The position numbers were made by a program, and so were the translations under genes. A stretch of 64,000 bases of DNA from JACCTH01 sp035281645 (lineage in GTDB: Bacteria; Actinomycetota; Acidimicrobiia; Spongiisociales; ZC4RG35), in assembly GCA_035281645.1 (NCBI GenBank), contig DATEDN010000066.1, forward strand, positions 1-64,000. The letters are read 5' to 3'. Below, piece by piece: positions 53,739 through 62,605 of this stretch. Below the pieces are notes generated by a model. The model was not told where the DNA came from, did not search any database, and was given only the letters and a program-made list of their open reading frames with translations. Position 1 is the first letter of the stretch. Every line of letters begins with the position of its first letter.

Positions 53739-54329
53739 CTAGGGCGGAGGCCTTCTCGCAACTAGCCAATGACGACCGATCCAGAGCAGAAAGACAGTGT
53801 TGGCGATGACGCCGAGGGCGAGCGCCACTCGGACGACCGAGTTGGTGGGGTCGAGGATGATCAACCGTCCGAGGTAGATGACGATCATGATGAGCCCCAG
53901 TGCTTGGCCTGCGCGGGCGAGCCCGACGGGGTACTCGGCTGACCTACCCATGAGGCCTCCCAGGATCAGAACCGCAACTCCGGTAAGGCCGAATGTGGCG
54001 AGACCACGGGGATCGACCGGGTTGGGAAAGTCCCCGGAGCTGGCGCCCGGGGGATGGATCTGGTTGGCGAGGTCGTAACCGCCGTGGACCATCGACAGCA
54101 CCGCCCCGAGGAAGCCCACCCCCATCGCCCAACGAGCCAGAGGGCGGTTGACTTTCTCCAACGACGAACCCAGGACCACGATGATGAGCGTCAGCAGCAG
54201 TCCACCGAGCATCAGGAGCGCCGAGGCCACCGCCACGTCGCCGGCGATGACGAAGAAATACCCGTAAAGAATTCCTCCCAGAGCAGCAAGGAGCGCTGCG
54301 ATTCCCGCCGTCCGCTGCAGAGGGTCCAC
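53739..54329 (-). CDS. Integral membrane protein, six helices
   Basis: The 196-residue protein has six predicted helices, beginning GIAALLAALGGILYGYFFVI and ending VVRVALALGVIANTVFLLWI, with a polar loop of about 25 residues (YDLANQIHPPGASSGDFPNP). No family identified. The start is a GTG at 54329. It lies beside LtrA on the same strand. Confidence 0.75.
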   Translation of the reverse strand: MDPLQRTAGIAALLAALGGILYGYFFVIAGDVAVASALLMLGGLLLTLIIVVLGSSLEKVNRPLARWAMGVGFLGAVLSMVHGGYDLANQIHPPGASSGDFPNPVDPRGLATFGLTGVAVLILGGLMGRSAEYPVGLARAGQALGLIMIVIYLGRLIILDPTNSVVRVALALGVIANTVFLLWIGRHWLVARRPPP

Positions 54330-54364
54330 GACTTCGAGACACTAGATGGGTGGCACCAGTGGAG

Positions 54365-55552
54365 CTATGCGAGAGTGCCGTCGTCCTCCACGCTGCGCAC
54401 AGCCGGGTTCCGACGAACCACCGCGTAGAACCAAAGCCCGAGAAGAGTCATCACCAGCAGGGCCGCCAGAGCCCACGGCCGCGGACGCAGCGAACCGAAG
54501 AACATTGCCACCGCGCCGGCTGCGAGCAAGTAGACCGACTGATGCGCAGAGTCGCTCTCTTCGAGGGTTCGCAGGTTGATCATCAACGCCGCCAGAGCTA
54601 CGAGGACCGAGCCGGTGAGCAACCATGCCGTGGCGGGCGGGGTTGATTCCTGGTGGCCGTGCTCGATCAGGCTGATCATCGCCGCTCCGGCCGCGGCAAT
54701 GGCCATGGTCAACGGCAGGTGGGTGAATAACCACCGGAGGCGGACACGCGGGATCGGCCGCGGTCGCCGACGACCGACAAAGTCGAAATAAGTCCACCAA
54801 TAGGCGAAGCCGATCGCCAGGCCGAAGAGACCGGTGGCGATCACCTCGGCACTGCGCTTGGCTTCGGACAGGCCCTCGACCACACCGACTACGACTTCCC
54901 CGAGAACGATGATCACCAGCAGGCCGTACCTCTCCACCAGCGACTCGGTCACCGGGAGGGCCGAGTCCAAACCCGGCGCCCCCGCGAGGACGACGCCTCC
55001 CACCACCCAGAACAAGACCAAGGCCGCCCAAATGATGACCCGCTCCTCGTTGGGGACGAGGATCGAGGCGGCGATGGTGAGGATGGTGATGACCATTGCC
55101 CAGAGGAAGCGGGCGGTGGCCACCATGTACTCCTGGCGATCCCGTCGGCGAACCGAGTACCAAAGCCAGGTAAGGACAGCGAGGAAAAGGACGTACACGA
55201 TGGCAAAGCCGGGTCCGTCTTCACCGGAAGCGTCGCCGGCGTAGACGGCCAGCAGAGCCAGGATCAGCATTTGGATGAAGACGAAGACTCGGGTGCGACC
55301 GTCTTCTCGGCCATGCAGCTCGTAATAGAGCGTGCCGTTCATCCAGGCGATCCAGACGAGTCCGAATACGACAGCGAAGCGGAACACCCCGCGCCAGCTG
55401 ACATCGCCCGCCAGCTCATGGGCGATCCTCCCGATGACAACGACATAGGTGAGGTCGTAGAACAACTCGAGCCAGCTGACCCGACGATCCTCGATGATCT
55501 CTCCATGCGCACGGGGCGGAAGCCAGAAGCGGCGTCGGAACTCGGCGTACAC
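54365..55552 (-). CDS. ltrA: Low-temperature-requirement protein A (LtrA) family
   Basis: The 395-residue protein has about ten or eleven helices and the LtrA hallmark VSWLELFYDLTYVVVIGRIA. Further helices include GLVWIAWMNGTLYYELHGRE, ERYGLLVIIVLGEVVVGVVE and FAYWWTYFDFVGRRRP. LtrA-like proteins are widespread membrane proteins of unknown mechanism. The intergenic region up to 55662 is shared with the Rieske-FAD reductase. Confidence 0.9.
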   Translation of the reverse strand: MYAEFRRRFWLPPRAHGEIIEDRRVSWLELFYDLTYVVVIGRIAHELAGDVSWRGVFRFAVVFGLVWIAWMNGTLYYELHGREDGRTRVFVFIQMLILALLAVYAGDASGEDGPGFAIVYVLFLAVLTWLWYSVRRRDRQEYMVATARFLWAMVITILTIAASILVPNEERVIIWAALVLFWVVGGVVLAGAPGLDSALPVTESLVERYGLLVIIVLGEVVVGVVEGLSEAKRSAEVIATGLFGLAIGFAYWWTYFDFVGRRRPRPIPRVRLRWLFTHLPLTMAIAAAGAAMISLIEHGHQESTPPATAWLLTGSVLVALAALMINLRTLEESDSAHQSVYLLAAGAVAMFFGSLRPRPWALAALLVMTLLGLWFYAVVRRNPAVRSVEDDGTLA

Positions 55553-55662
55553 GCCGGCAGGTTAAGCGAGCGTTGGCCGCGGCTCTAAAGTTGACAGTGA
55601 CCGATTTTAGACTTAGGGTCGCACGGATTCTGCAAACGGATCAGAAAAGTGAGGGTCAGTAG

Positions 55663-57213
55663 ATGGCGGGTGAGATCAAGTTGACCGGCCCCGACCTCGC
55701 CGCCGACGGTGTTTCTTTGGAAGATCTCGAGCCTGACATTCCGCTGGCGGGCCACTTCGAAGGCCAACCGGTGGCGGTGGTCGCGACTGGCAACGGCGTG
55801 CGGGCGATCAGCGGCAGGTGCAGTCATTACGGGGGGCCACTGGCAGAAGGGCTGTGCGTGGGAAATGAGATTCGCTGTCCCTGGCACCACGCCGCCTTCG
55901 ACCTCGAGAGCGGCGAGGCGGTAGGAGCACCTGCGCTCAGTCCGATCCCCGTCTTTGAGACCGATGAAAAGGAAGGCCGCGTGTTCGTCACCGGACCCAA
56001 GGCGCGCTCCGAGCAGAAGCCAACGCCACCCTCGACGCCGGGTTCGGTGGTCATCGTCGGGTCGGGCGCAGCCGGAGCAGCTGCGGCCGAGGCCCTGCGG
56101 CGGTATGGGTATGAGGGTCCGATTTCCCTCATCGGCGACGAGGCGCCGATCGACCGTCCCAACCTCTCGAAGGACTACCTCGCCGGAACGGCCCCGGAAG
56201 ACTGGATGCCGCTGCGGTCGCCACAGTTTTACGCCGAGGCCGGCATCGAACTCATCAGCGGACGACAGGTGGAGGCGATCGATCCGGCTGGCCAGCTCGT
56301 TCGGCTCGACGGCGGCGAAGATGTCCGCTACGGGGCACTCCTCTTGGCGCCGGGTGCCGAACCGCGCCGTCTCCCCGTGCCCGGAGGCGACGCAAGCCAC
56401 GTCCATTATCTCCGGACCCTCGAGGACAGCCGCGCCATCATCGCCGCGTTGGGAGACTCGACTCGGGCAGCGGTGGTCGGGGCCGGATTCATCGGTTTGG
56501 AAGTGGCGGCCTCGCTACGGCACCGGAACATTGAGGTCACCGTGATCGCCCCCGAGAAGACCCCGCTCGCCGAAGTAGTCGGTGAGGCTCTGGGACGGTT
56601 CGTTGCCGATCTTCACCGTAAGCACGGAGTCCGCTTCCAACTCGAAAGGTCGGTCCGGGAGATCACGCCTCAAGAAGTCGTGCTGGATGACGGCAGCAAA
56701 GTGCCCGCCGACCTGGTGGTGGTTGGCATCGGAGTCAACCCGCGAACCGAGCTGGCGGAAGCCGCCGGACTGGCGATTGATCGAGGCATCACCGTTGATA
56801 GCCACCTCCGCACGAGCGATCCCCACATCTGGGCAGCCGGCGATGTTGCTCGCTATCCCGGTCCCGACGGGGAGGCGGTCAGAGTCGAGCACTGGGTGTT
56901 GGCCGAACGCCAGGGCCAGAGCGCAGCTCGCAACATGCTCGGCTACGACGTTCCATTCACGGAACCGCCGTTCTTTTGGAGCCAGCATTACGACGTTCCG
57001 ATCAATGTCACCGGCCACCTCGCCGGCTGGGAAGAGGAAATCGTCAATGGCGATCCCGGAAAACGGGACGTGTTGGTCGGGTTTCGCAAGGCCGGAGTGG
57101 TGCGGGCGGTCGCGTCCATCTACCGAGATCGTGAGAGCCTCCGCGCCGAAGCGGCTCTTGCCAGTGGTGACCAGGCTCGCCTTGCCGAATTACTGGAGCC
57201 GGCTCAGCCGTAG
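55663..57213 (+). CDS. Rieske-FAD NAD(P)H reductase (AIFM3-like)
   Basis: The 516-residue protein has an N-terminal Rieske domain (CSHYGGPL and CPWHHAAFD, residues 40-70) and a pyridine-nucleotide-disulfide oxidoreductase part: FAD loop VVIVGSGAAGAAAAEALRR, NAD loop AAVVGAGFIGLEVAASL, and IWAAGDVARYPGP. The build is that of AIFM3-like and dioxygenase reductases, moving electrons from NAD(P)H. A TTGACA at 55591-55596 may be its -35. Its stop overlaps that of the NuoF-like gene. Confidence 0.92.
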   Translation: MAGEIKLTGPDLAADGVSLEDLEPDIPLAGHFEGQPVAVVATGNGVRAISGRCSHYGGPLAEGLCVGNEIRCPWHHAAFDLESGEAVGAPALSPIPVFETDEKEGRVFVTGPKARSEQKPTPPSTPGSVVIVGSGAAGAAAAEALRRYGYEGPISLIGDEAPIDRPNLSKDYLAGTAPEDWMPLRSPQFYAEAGIELISGRQVEAIDPAGQLVRLDGGEDVRYGALLLAPGAEPRRLPVPGGDASHVHYLRTLEDSRAIIAALGDSTRAAVVGAGFIGLEVAASLRHRNIEVTVIAPEKTPLAEVVGEALGRFVADLHRKHGVRFQLERSVREITPQEVVLDDGSKVPADLVVVGIGVNPRTELAEAAGLAIDRGITVDSHLRTSDPHIWAAGDVARYPGPDGEAVRVEHWVLAERQGQSAARNMLGYDVPFTEPPFFWSQHYDVPINVTGHLAGWEEEIVNGDPGKRDVLVGFRKAGVVRAVASIYRDRESLRAEAALASGDQARLAELLEPAQP

Positions 57214-58595
57214 GTCCAATCGGGTCGCTTCCGCTCCTGGCGCTGGTCGTAGCTCACGACACCGTCAACCAGGTCGACAATCTTGGGGATCGGAATTGCT
57301 CGGTTGCCCGCCGGACAGCCGCCCTCCAGGTGGGCGGCGACATCGTCGGGGAAGAGCCGGAGGATGCTCGAAATCAGGTTCTGCTCCTGGACGGGCAGAT
57401 AGCAGCGATTGGCGTCGGCGACAATACGGAGCCGTTCTTCGATCTCGTCGAGCTCGGTCTCGGAGCCGGAGCCGTCCCGAATTCTCACAAGCGCCCGGGT
57501 GACGTGGCCGGTGCCGAGCTTGCACGGCAGGCATTGCCCACAGGATTCGACATACAGGAAATTGGAGAGGGTGGTGGCGACCTCGACCATGCAGGCCGAG
57601 TCGTCATAGACGGTAAAGCCGCCCGCACCCAGCCCCGAACCCACCGCTTGCATATCCTCGTAAGTGAGGCGAGTCTCCAGCTGCTCGCTCGTCAGCAGCG
57701 CGTTGGCTACTCCCGGCACCACAGCTTTGATCATCCGTCCCGGCCGGGCTCCGCCCGCCCGGTCTAATGCCTCCTGGAGCGGGGTTCCCATTTCCAACTC
57801 GAAGACATCCGGACGGACGACGTCGCCCACCACTGTGCACAAAAGCGTCCCCGGCGATTCTTCGCTGCCCGCGGTCCGGAATTCGTCGGCCCCGTGGAAA
57901 AGAACCCAGGCGGCGTGGGCAAGTGTTTCGGCGTTGTTGACCAGAGTGGGGTTGGACGTGTGGGTTCCCACATGTCCGGGCTCGGCCTCATGGGCTTCCC
58001 AGCCGAGCTGGGGGGCGGTGGCAAAGAGGCCATGCAGATACGGCGGTAGCCAGCGGGGCAGGGGTTCGTTACCTTCGATTACCTCGAGCATTGCTTTCTC
58101 CTCGCCGAGGAGGTACTCCTCCGGACCGGCGACGACGGTGACGCCGAGTCCATCGAGCCAACCAGCTTCTTCGAACTCGGAGATGGCTTCTGTCAAGCGC
58201 CCTGCCTCGACTCGGAATGATTCCTTGACGCCAACAAAGGCCTCCTGGGCCCCGACGGTTCTTGCCGCGATGACCAGACCCTCGATCACCTGATACGGGT
58301 TGGAGCGGATCAACGCCCGATCCTTGAACGTCCCCGGCTCCCCTTCGGCGGCGTTGCACACCGCGTAGTGGTGTTGGCCCCCGCCTCGGTGGATCGATCG
58401 CCATTTGGCGCCGGTGGGGAACCCCGCTCCACCCCGGCCCCGAAGGCCTGCCCGGGTCAGCTCGGCAATGACTTCCTCGCTTCGGAGGTCGCGGGAACGG
58501 GCGAGGCCGCGTCCGCCTCCGAAGCTGGCGTAGTCAGCGATCGATTCGATGGGTCGGTCGGGGAGTACCCGCCAACGAGCCGGTTGGGCCGTCAC
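57204..58595 (-). CDS. nuoF: Stand-alone NuoF-like flavo-iron-sulfur NADH dehydrogenase subunit
   Basis: The 463-residue protein has the NuoF pattern: FMN/NADH site GLRGRGGAGFPTGAKW, AEGEPGTFKDRALI, a SLBB-like stretch, and a 4Fe-4S motif ESCGQCLPCKLGT with a later Cys (DANRCYLP). A normal NuoF works with NuoE and NuoG, neither of which is adjacent. Possible partners are elsewhere, or it serves a formate dehydrogenase or hydrogenase-like complex. GTG 58595 is chosen because the frame beyond it runs into a perfect inverted repeat. Convergent stops overlap with the Rieske-FAD reductase by 10 bp. Confidence 0.85.
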   Translation of the reverse strand: MTAQPARWRVLPDRPIESIADYASFGGGRGLARSRDLRSEEVIAELTRAGLRGRGGAGFPTGAKWRSIHRGGGQHHYAVCNAAEGEPGTFKDRALIRSNPYQVIEGLVIAARTVGAQEAFVGVKESFRVEAGRLTEAISEFEEAGWLDGLGVTVVAGPEEYLLGEEKAMLEVIEGNEPLPRWLPPYLHGLFATAPQLGWEAHEAEPGHVGTHTSNPTLVNNAETLAHAAWVLFHGADEFRTAGSEESPGTLLCTVVGDVVRPDVFELEMGTPLQEALDRAGGARPGRMIKAVVPGVANALLTSEQLETRLTYEDMQAVGSGLGAGGFTVYDDSACMVEVATTLSNFLYVESCGQCLPCKLGTGHVTRALVRIRDGSGSETELDEIEERLRIVADANRCYLPVQEQNLISSILRLFPDDVAAHLEGGCPAGNRAIPIPKIVDLVDGVVSYDQRQERKRPDWTYG

Positions 58596-58602
58596 CGCTT
58601 CA

Positions 58603-58650
58603 TTCTTGCGTAGAAATGGCCGCATTTATGCGGCCATTTCTACGCAAGAA
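58603..58650. repeat. 23-bp perfect inverted repeat
   Basis: Arms 58603-58625 and 58628-58650 (TTCTTGCGTAGAAATGGCCG plus CAT, and its exact complement) are separated by TT. The repeat lies 6 bp after the ABC permease stop and 7 bp before the nuoF-like GTG, so on the minus strand it could act as terminator or attenuator. No long T-run follows, and the length is unusual for a simple terminator. Confidence 0.9.
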
Positions 58651-58656
58651 CGGTGC

Positions 58657-59493
58657 TCAGAGGTCCCGGCGGCGAAACCAGCGATCGGCCAGCAACCACC
58701 AGGCCGTCCCATAGGCAACTGCCCAGGCGACGAAGAGACCACTCGGCGGGGCATTGCCGGCGAAGGGGTTGCCGGTGTCCGCCTCGACCCGGGCGGCGAT
58801 CAGGAAGGCAGGAGACTGCAAGTAGTAGGAGGCTCCACGCCACAGGGCGTCAGAGGGGATAACAAGGCTGACGCCGGTGCTGATCCGCTGCAGGGTGACG
58901 TTGCCGAGGGCTGTGCCGACGATGTCCATGATGCCGCCGATCCAGGCGGCGCCATAGAGAGCGATCACGATCACCCCGGCAGCAATGGCCGATAAGCGAA
59001 CCGACAGCGCTGTCCCCAGAGCGACGAGAACGATGACCTCCAGCGCCAGCAAGGCCACCCCCCGCCAGGGGGCGATAGCGCCATAGCCGGCGATGGAAGC
59101 AGCGATCAAGAGAATCGCACCCGACATGAGAGCTATGTAGCCTGCGGCGAGTAGGGCGAAGGTTCCGGCCCGTTGTGCCAGCCATGATGTCCGGGAGAGC
59201 GGCCGGGCGAGGATGGCGTGCAGACGTCCGCTGTCGATCTCGGGAGCAACGGCGCCGCTGGCGAGAAGAACCGCCATAAACGCCGCCAAGAACTGCACCG
59301 CGTAGAGGCCGAGGACGGTCATGATCGTCGCCCCGACCGCAGGATCGGTGGGATCGGAGGGACCTTCAATCGAGTTGAACGCGATGCTGAAACCGAGCCA
59401 GAAGAGCACCAGAAAGGCGACGCTTACCACCGCTCCGACGATGAGGACCTTGCGGTTGGCCGCCTCGCGGAGGGTGAGCCTGACGACCGTCAC
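58657..59493 (-). CDS. ABC-2-type permease
   Basis: The 278-residue protein has six hydrophobic segments (VLIVGAVVSVAFLVLFWLGF, TIMTVLGLYAVQFLAAFMAV, FALLAAGYIALMSGAILLIA and others) and an SGAVAPEIDSGRLHAILARP loop typical of ABC-2 exporters. It pairs with the ATPase gene upstream (4-bp overlap). Substrate unknown. Confidence 0.9.
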   Translation of the reverse strand: MTVVRLTLREAANRKVLIVGAVVSVAFLVLFWLGFSIAFNSIEGPSDPTDPAVGATIMTVLGLYAVQFLAAFMAVLLASGAVAPEIDSGRLHAILARPLSRTSWLAQRAGTFALLAAGYIALMSGAILLIAASIAGYGAIAPWRGVALLALEVIVLVALGTALSVRLSAIAAGVIVIALYGAAWIGGIMDIVGTALGNVTLQRISTGVSLVIPSDALWRGASYYLQSPAFLIAARVEADTGNPFAGNAPPSGLFVAWAVAYGTAWWLLADRWFRRRDL

Positions 59494-60446
59494 AGCGCCT
59501 CTCCTTCTCCGAGTGGCCCGACCAGGTCGACGAAGACGTCCTCCAAGGAGCGATGGAGCGGTACCAGCGCCTGCAGCCCGAGACCGCGAGTGACGAGGGC
59601 AGAGGCAAGAGCCGGAACCGCAGAGGCGTCGTCGAGGGCGAGGAGGACCGTGTTGGCGTCCCGGGCAGCGATGCGACCGAATCCCCCCAAGACGGCGAGG
59701 GCTTCTTCGTTGAGGCGATCGAGGGTGACCCGAACTTCAACCCCGGCGGCCAGGTCTGCCAACGACCCGGAATGCACGATCCGGCCTCGGTGGAGGATCA
59801 CGACATGGTCGCAGACTTGTTCGACCTCTCCCAGGAGGTGGGAGTTGAGCAACACGGCTGTACCGCGATCCCGCATCGTCCGGATGAGGTCTCTGACCTC
59901 GCGTCGTCCGATGGGGTCGAGGGCCGATGTGGGCTCGTCGAGGATCACCAAAGCCGGCCGTCCGAGGATTGCAGTGGCCAAGCCCAGTCTCTGCTGCATT
60001 CCCTTCGAGTAACCGCTGACCCGGTCGTCGCCGCGGCCAGCGAGTCCAACCAGACGCAATGCGTCGGCGATGGCATTGGTTCGCTCATCCGTCGCAAGCC
60101 CCATGAGACGGGCGTGGGCCTCGAGGACTTGGCGGCCGTCGAGCCAGTCGGGGTATTGGAACTTCTCGGGCAAATAACCCAGAGCTTTGCGGGCAGTGGG
60201 GTCGCCGACGGGACGGCCAAGGACCGTGGCCTCACCTCCATCGAGGTGCACCATCCCAAGCAGCGCCTTGACAGTGGTGGTCTTCCCGGCTCCGTTGGGT
60301 CCGAGGAGCCCCACGACCTGGCCCGGATCCACGCGAAGGTCAACCTCGTCGAGCACCTTGCGGTCCCGATAGCTCTTGGAGAGCCCGGTGGCAGCGATGG
60401 GGATGGCGCCGTTCCCGCCAATGGCCGTTTCAGTTGGTGACGTCAC
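59490..60446 (-). CDS. ABC transporter ATP-binding protein
   Basis: The 318-residue ATPase has Walker A GLLGPNGAGKTTTVKAL, signature VSGYSKGMQQRLGLA and Walker B LVILDEPTSALDPIG, plus a C-terminal accessory region common in drug/lipid exporters. It overlaps both neighbours by 4 bp, making one operon with sigma and anti-sigma genes. Confidence 0.94.
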   Translation of the reverse strand: MTSPTETAIGGNGAIPIAATGLSKSYRDRKVLDEVDLRVDPGQVVGLLGPNGAGKTTTVKALLGMVHLDGGEATVLGRPVGDPTARKALGYLPEKFQYPDWLDGRQVLEAHARLMGLATDERTNAIADALRLVGLAGRGDDRVSGYSKGMQQRLGLATAILGRPALVILDEPTSALDPIGRREVRDLIRTMRDRGTAVLLNSHLLGEVEQVCDHVVILHRGRIVHSGSLADLAAGVEVRVTLDRLNEEALAVLGGFGRIAARDANTVLLALDDASAVPALASALVTRGLGLQALVPLHRSLEDVFVDLVGPLGEGEAL

Positions 60447-61504
60447 GCTCCGGCTGCAAGTTCCAAGGCTTGGCGGACGGCGACGCGGCCGACTACCACC
60501 GTCACTCCGTCGGGGTCCTGGCGGATGACGAGAGCGCCGACCCCGGAGTCGTCGCCAAGGGCAATCGCCGGCCGCCCAGCTACCTCCACCTCTTTCCAGC
60601 TGGGGCCGTCCACCGGTACCGGCACCGGGATCGTCGACCGCCAGTCGCCCATGGCAGCGAGCTGAGATCTCAAGTCGGCGGGCAACTCCGGGCGAGAGAG
60701 CACGAAGGACCGGATGGCTTCGAGGGGTGCACCCTCCGCTCGAATGACCAGGGGGCCGCTGCGACCGATGACGAGATCCGGCGGACGGTCGGCGGGGCCA
60801 TAAACCGCCCCCACCGCCCCGGGAACCTCCAGGATCAGGGCGGCGCCGTCCAGCTCGGCGGGCACCCCATTTCCTTCCCGCGCCAGCAATTCCAGTCGCG
60901 CAGTTCCCGGTGCCATGGCGACAAACCGGTCGGGTGCCGCAGTGAGCCTCGGGGCGGCGATGCCCGACACCGCCTCCGCCTCGGCGGCGCTGGCGACCTC
61001 ATGGGGTTCGGCCATGTCGCTCATATCTATTTCTCCGATGGTGGCCAGGGCCTGCACGCCCTCGGGGTCTAAGGACGCCGCCCATGCCTCGGTGTCCACG
61101 ACGACGACCTGCAGCCTCTCTCCACGGAAAGCGTCCAGTGCGTCGGCGACCGTATTCCGTCCGGCCGGGGTCAGCCCCACGATCAGCATCACGAGGGCAG
61201 CAGCTCCCGCAAAGACAATGCGGCGGCCAACGACTCCAAGGCGACGATCTGTAGATCCGGCGACAACGGGAGCGGGGGCGACCTCGGTCAGGGCGACGGC
61301 GAGGGCGGCATTCACATCGAGACGAGTGGCAAACGTCTCCGCCGGGTCGAGCAGAGCCAGCGAGCGCTTTGTGAAACCGGCATCGGCGGCAACAGAGCGA
61401 AGCAGACCCGAGCACGTGTGGCAGCTATCGAGATGGGCATCGAGGGCGGCACTTGGGTGGTCAAGGTGGGTGCGCAGAGTTGCCGAGTCGGCGCAGTTTG
61501 TCAT
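60443..61504 (-). CDS. Anti-sigma factor with zinc finger and external domain
   Basis: The 353-residue protein starts with a zinc-binding anti-sigma domain (HLDSCHTCSGLL, H-x3-C-x2-C), one membrane helix (IVFAGAAALVMLIVGLTPAG) and an extracytoplasmic part of about 220 residues with repeated hydrophobic strands. It should bind the ECF sigma factor encoded just upstream (4-bp overlap) and release it on an envelope signal. Confidence 0.88.
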   Translation of the reverse strand: MTNCADSATLRTHLDHPSAALDAHLDSCHTCSGLLRSVAADAGFTKRSLALLDPAETFATRLDVNAALAVALTEVAPAPVVAGSTDRRLGVVGRRIVFAGAAALVMLIVGLTPAGRNTVADALDAFRGERLQVVVVDTEAWAASLDPEGVQALATIGEIDMSDMAEPHEVASAAEAEAVSGIAAPRLTAAPDRFVAMAPGTARLELLAREGNGVPAELDGAALILEVPGAVGAVYGPADRPPDLVIGRSGPLVIRAEGAPLEAIRSFVLSRPELPADLRSQLAAMGDWRSTIPVPVPVDGPSWKEVEVAGRPAIALGDDSGVGALVIRQDPDGVTVVVGRVAVRQALELAAGA

Positions 61505-62013
61505 TGGTTCATCTCCTCATGGGCTCGTCGGAATGCGCGCTCACCACGGGCAAGAAGCACGCCCACCGACCCCTCGGCAACCCCGAGGGCGGTGGCAATT
61601 TCGCTATAGCTGTAACCAGCGTGGCGGAGGAGCAGGGCGGCCGCCTGTCGCTCTGGTAGTACGGCAAGGGTGGCTCGGACTCGTTCGCGTTCGTCGGCAT
61701 CCTCGGCCGCCTGGGCTGGCTCGTCGCTCGGCGGTGGCAATTCGCGTGCGCCGACCACTTGGGCAAGCACATCGGAGCGTCTCCGGCTTCGTAGCCGGTT
61801 GAGACTGCCGTTGATCACGACCCGGGAGAGCCAGGCGGCGACGTCATCATCGCCCCGTTCAGTCACCGGGTCGATCCGGACCGCGAGCAAAGCTTCCTGC
61901 GCGGCGTCCTCGGCTTCCCTGGCGTCGCCGAGCACACGACGGGCCAGACCGACGAGACGCGGGTAGTGACGGCGAAAGACTTCGGCGAACCGGGCGTCTG
62001 AGAGCGGACTCAT
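61501..62013 (-). CDS. ECF-type RNA polymerase sigma factor
   Basis: The 170-residue sigma factor has region 2 (FAEVFRRHYPRLVGLARRVL, DAEDAAQEALLAV) and region 4 (LAVLPERQAAALLLRHAGYS, YSEIATALGVAEGSVGVLLA). ATG 62013 gives the typical length; the frame extends to 62112 without support. It probably controls this four-gene operon, including the ABC exporter. Confidence 0.92.
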   Translation of the reverse strand: MSPLSDARFAEVFRRHYPRLVGLARRVLGDAREAEDAAQEALLAVRIDPVTERGDDDVAAWLSRVVINGSLNRLRSRRRSDVLAQVVGARELPPPSDEPAQAAEDADERERVRATLAVLPERQAAALLLRHAGYSYSEIATALGVAEGSVGVLLARGERAFRRAHEEMNQ

Positions 62014-62063
62014 CAGCTGTTTAACACCGCTGGGCGCTGGATTCTGACACCTGTCGTGCCGGC

Positions 62064-62528
62064 TTACAGGGCAAGATCGACGACCGCCATGGTTCCCAGG
62101 TATCGACCGCAATGAACTTTGTCGTCCCAGACATCGGCCTGGGTAACGATCAGTCGCTTCCCAGCCTTGACGACTTCACCCCGACACCGCAACAGCGCTC
62201 CCGAGGCGGGACGGAGAAGGTGGACCGTGAAGTCGGCCGTGAGAACCGATTGCCCCGAGTCGATCAGGAGCGAGGCCGCTCCACCCGCAGTGTGGTCGGC
62301 GAGGGTGGTTATTACCCCGGCGTGGACGTATCCGTGCTGTTGGCGGAGACGGGGGATGATGTGGAGCTCGGTCTCCAGCCAGTCCGGGCCTGATCCGACC
62401 AAGGTGATGCCAAGGTCGGCGATAAAAGGCGCATTGGCCAACACCTTCTCGACTTGTGACTGCGGCTCGCTCGCGGGCCCCTCCTGGTTGGTGCCAATCC
62501 ATTCTTGTTCGATCGACGGGCGTCGCAC
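62064..62528 (-). CDS. PaaI-like hotdog thioesterase
   Basis: The 154-residue protein has the hotdog pattern FIADLGITLVGSGPDWLETE, the catalytic/PaaI helix region QQHGYVHAGVITTLADHTAG, and strands SVLTADFTVHLLRP and KRLIVTQADVW. Such enzymes hydrolyse acyl-CoAs. The start may be later than 62528. It is separate from the sigma operon by about 50 bp. Confidence 0.87.
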   Translation of the reverse strand: MRRPSIEQEWIGTNQEGPASEPQSQVEKVLANAPFIADLGITLVGSGPDWLETELHIIPRLRQQHGYVHAGVITTLADHTAGGAASLLIDSGQSVLTADFTVHLLRPASGALLRCRGEVVKAGKRLIVTQADVWDDKVHCGRYLGTMAVVDLAL

Positions 62529-62605
62529 GCAAGCTCATAGGGTGTGTTGCCCCCCGAGGTCGGTCCGCTAGCCGCGCGGTAACGTCAAGAACGAATGGGC
62601 ACGAG

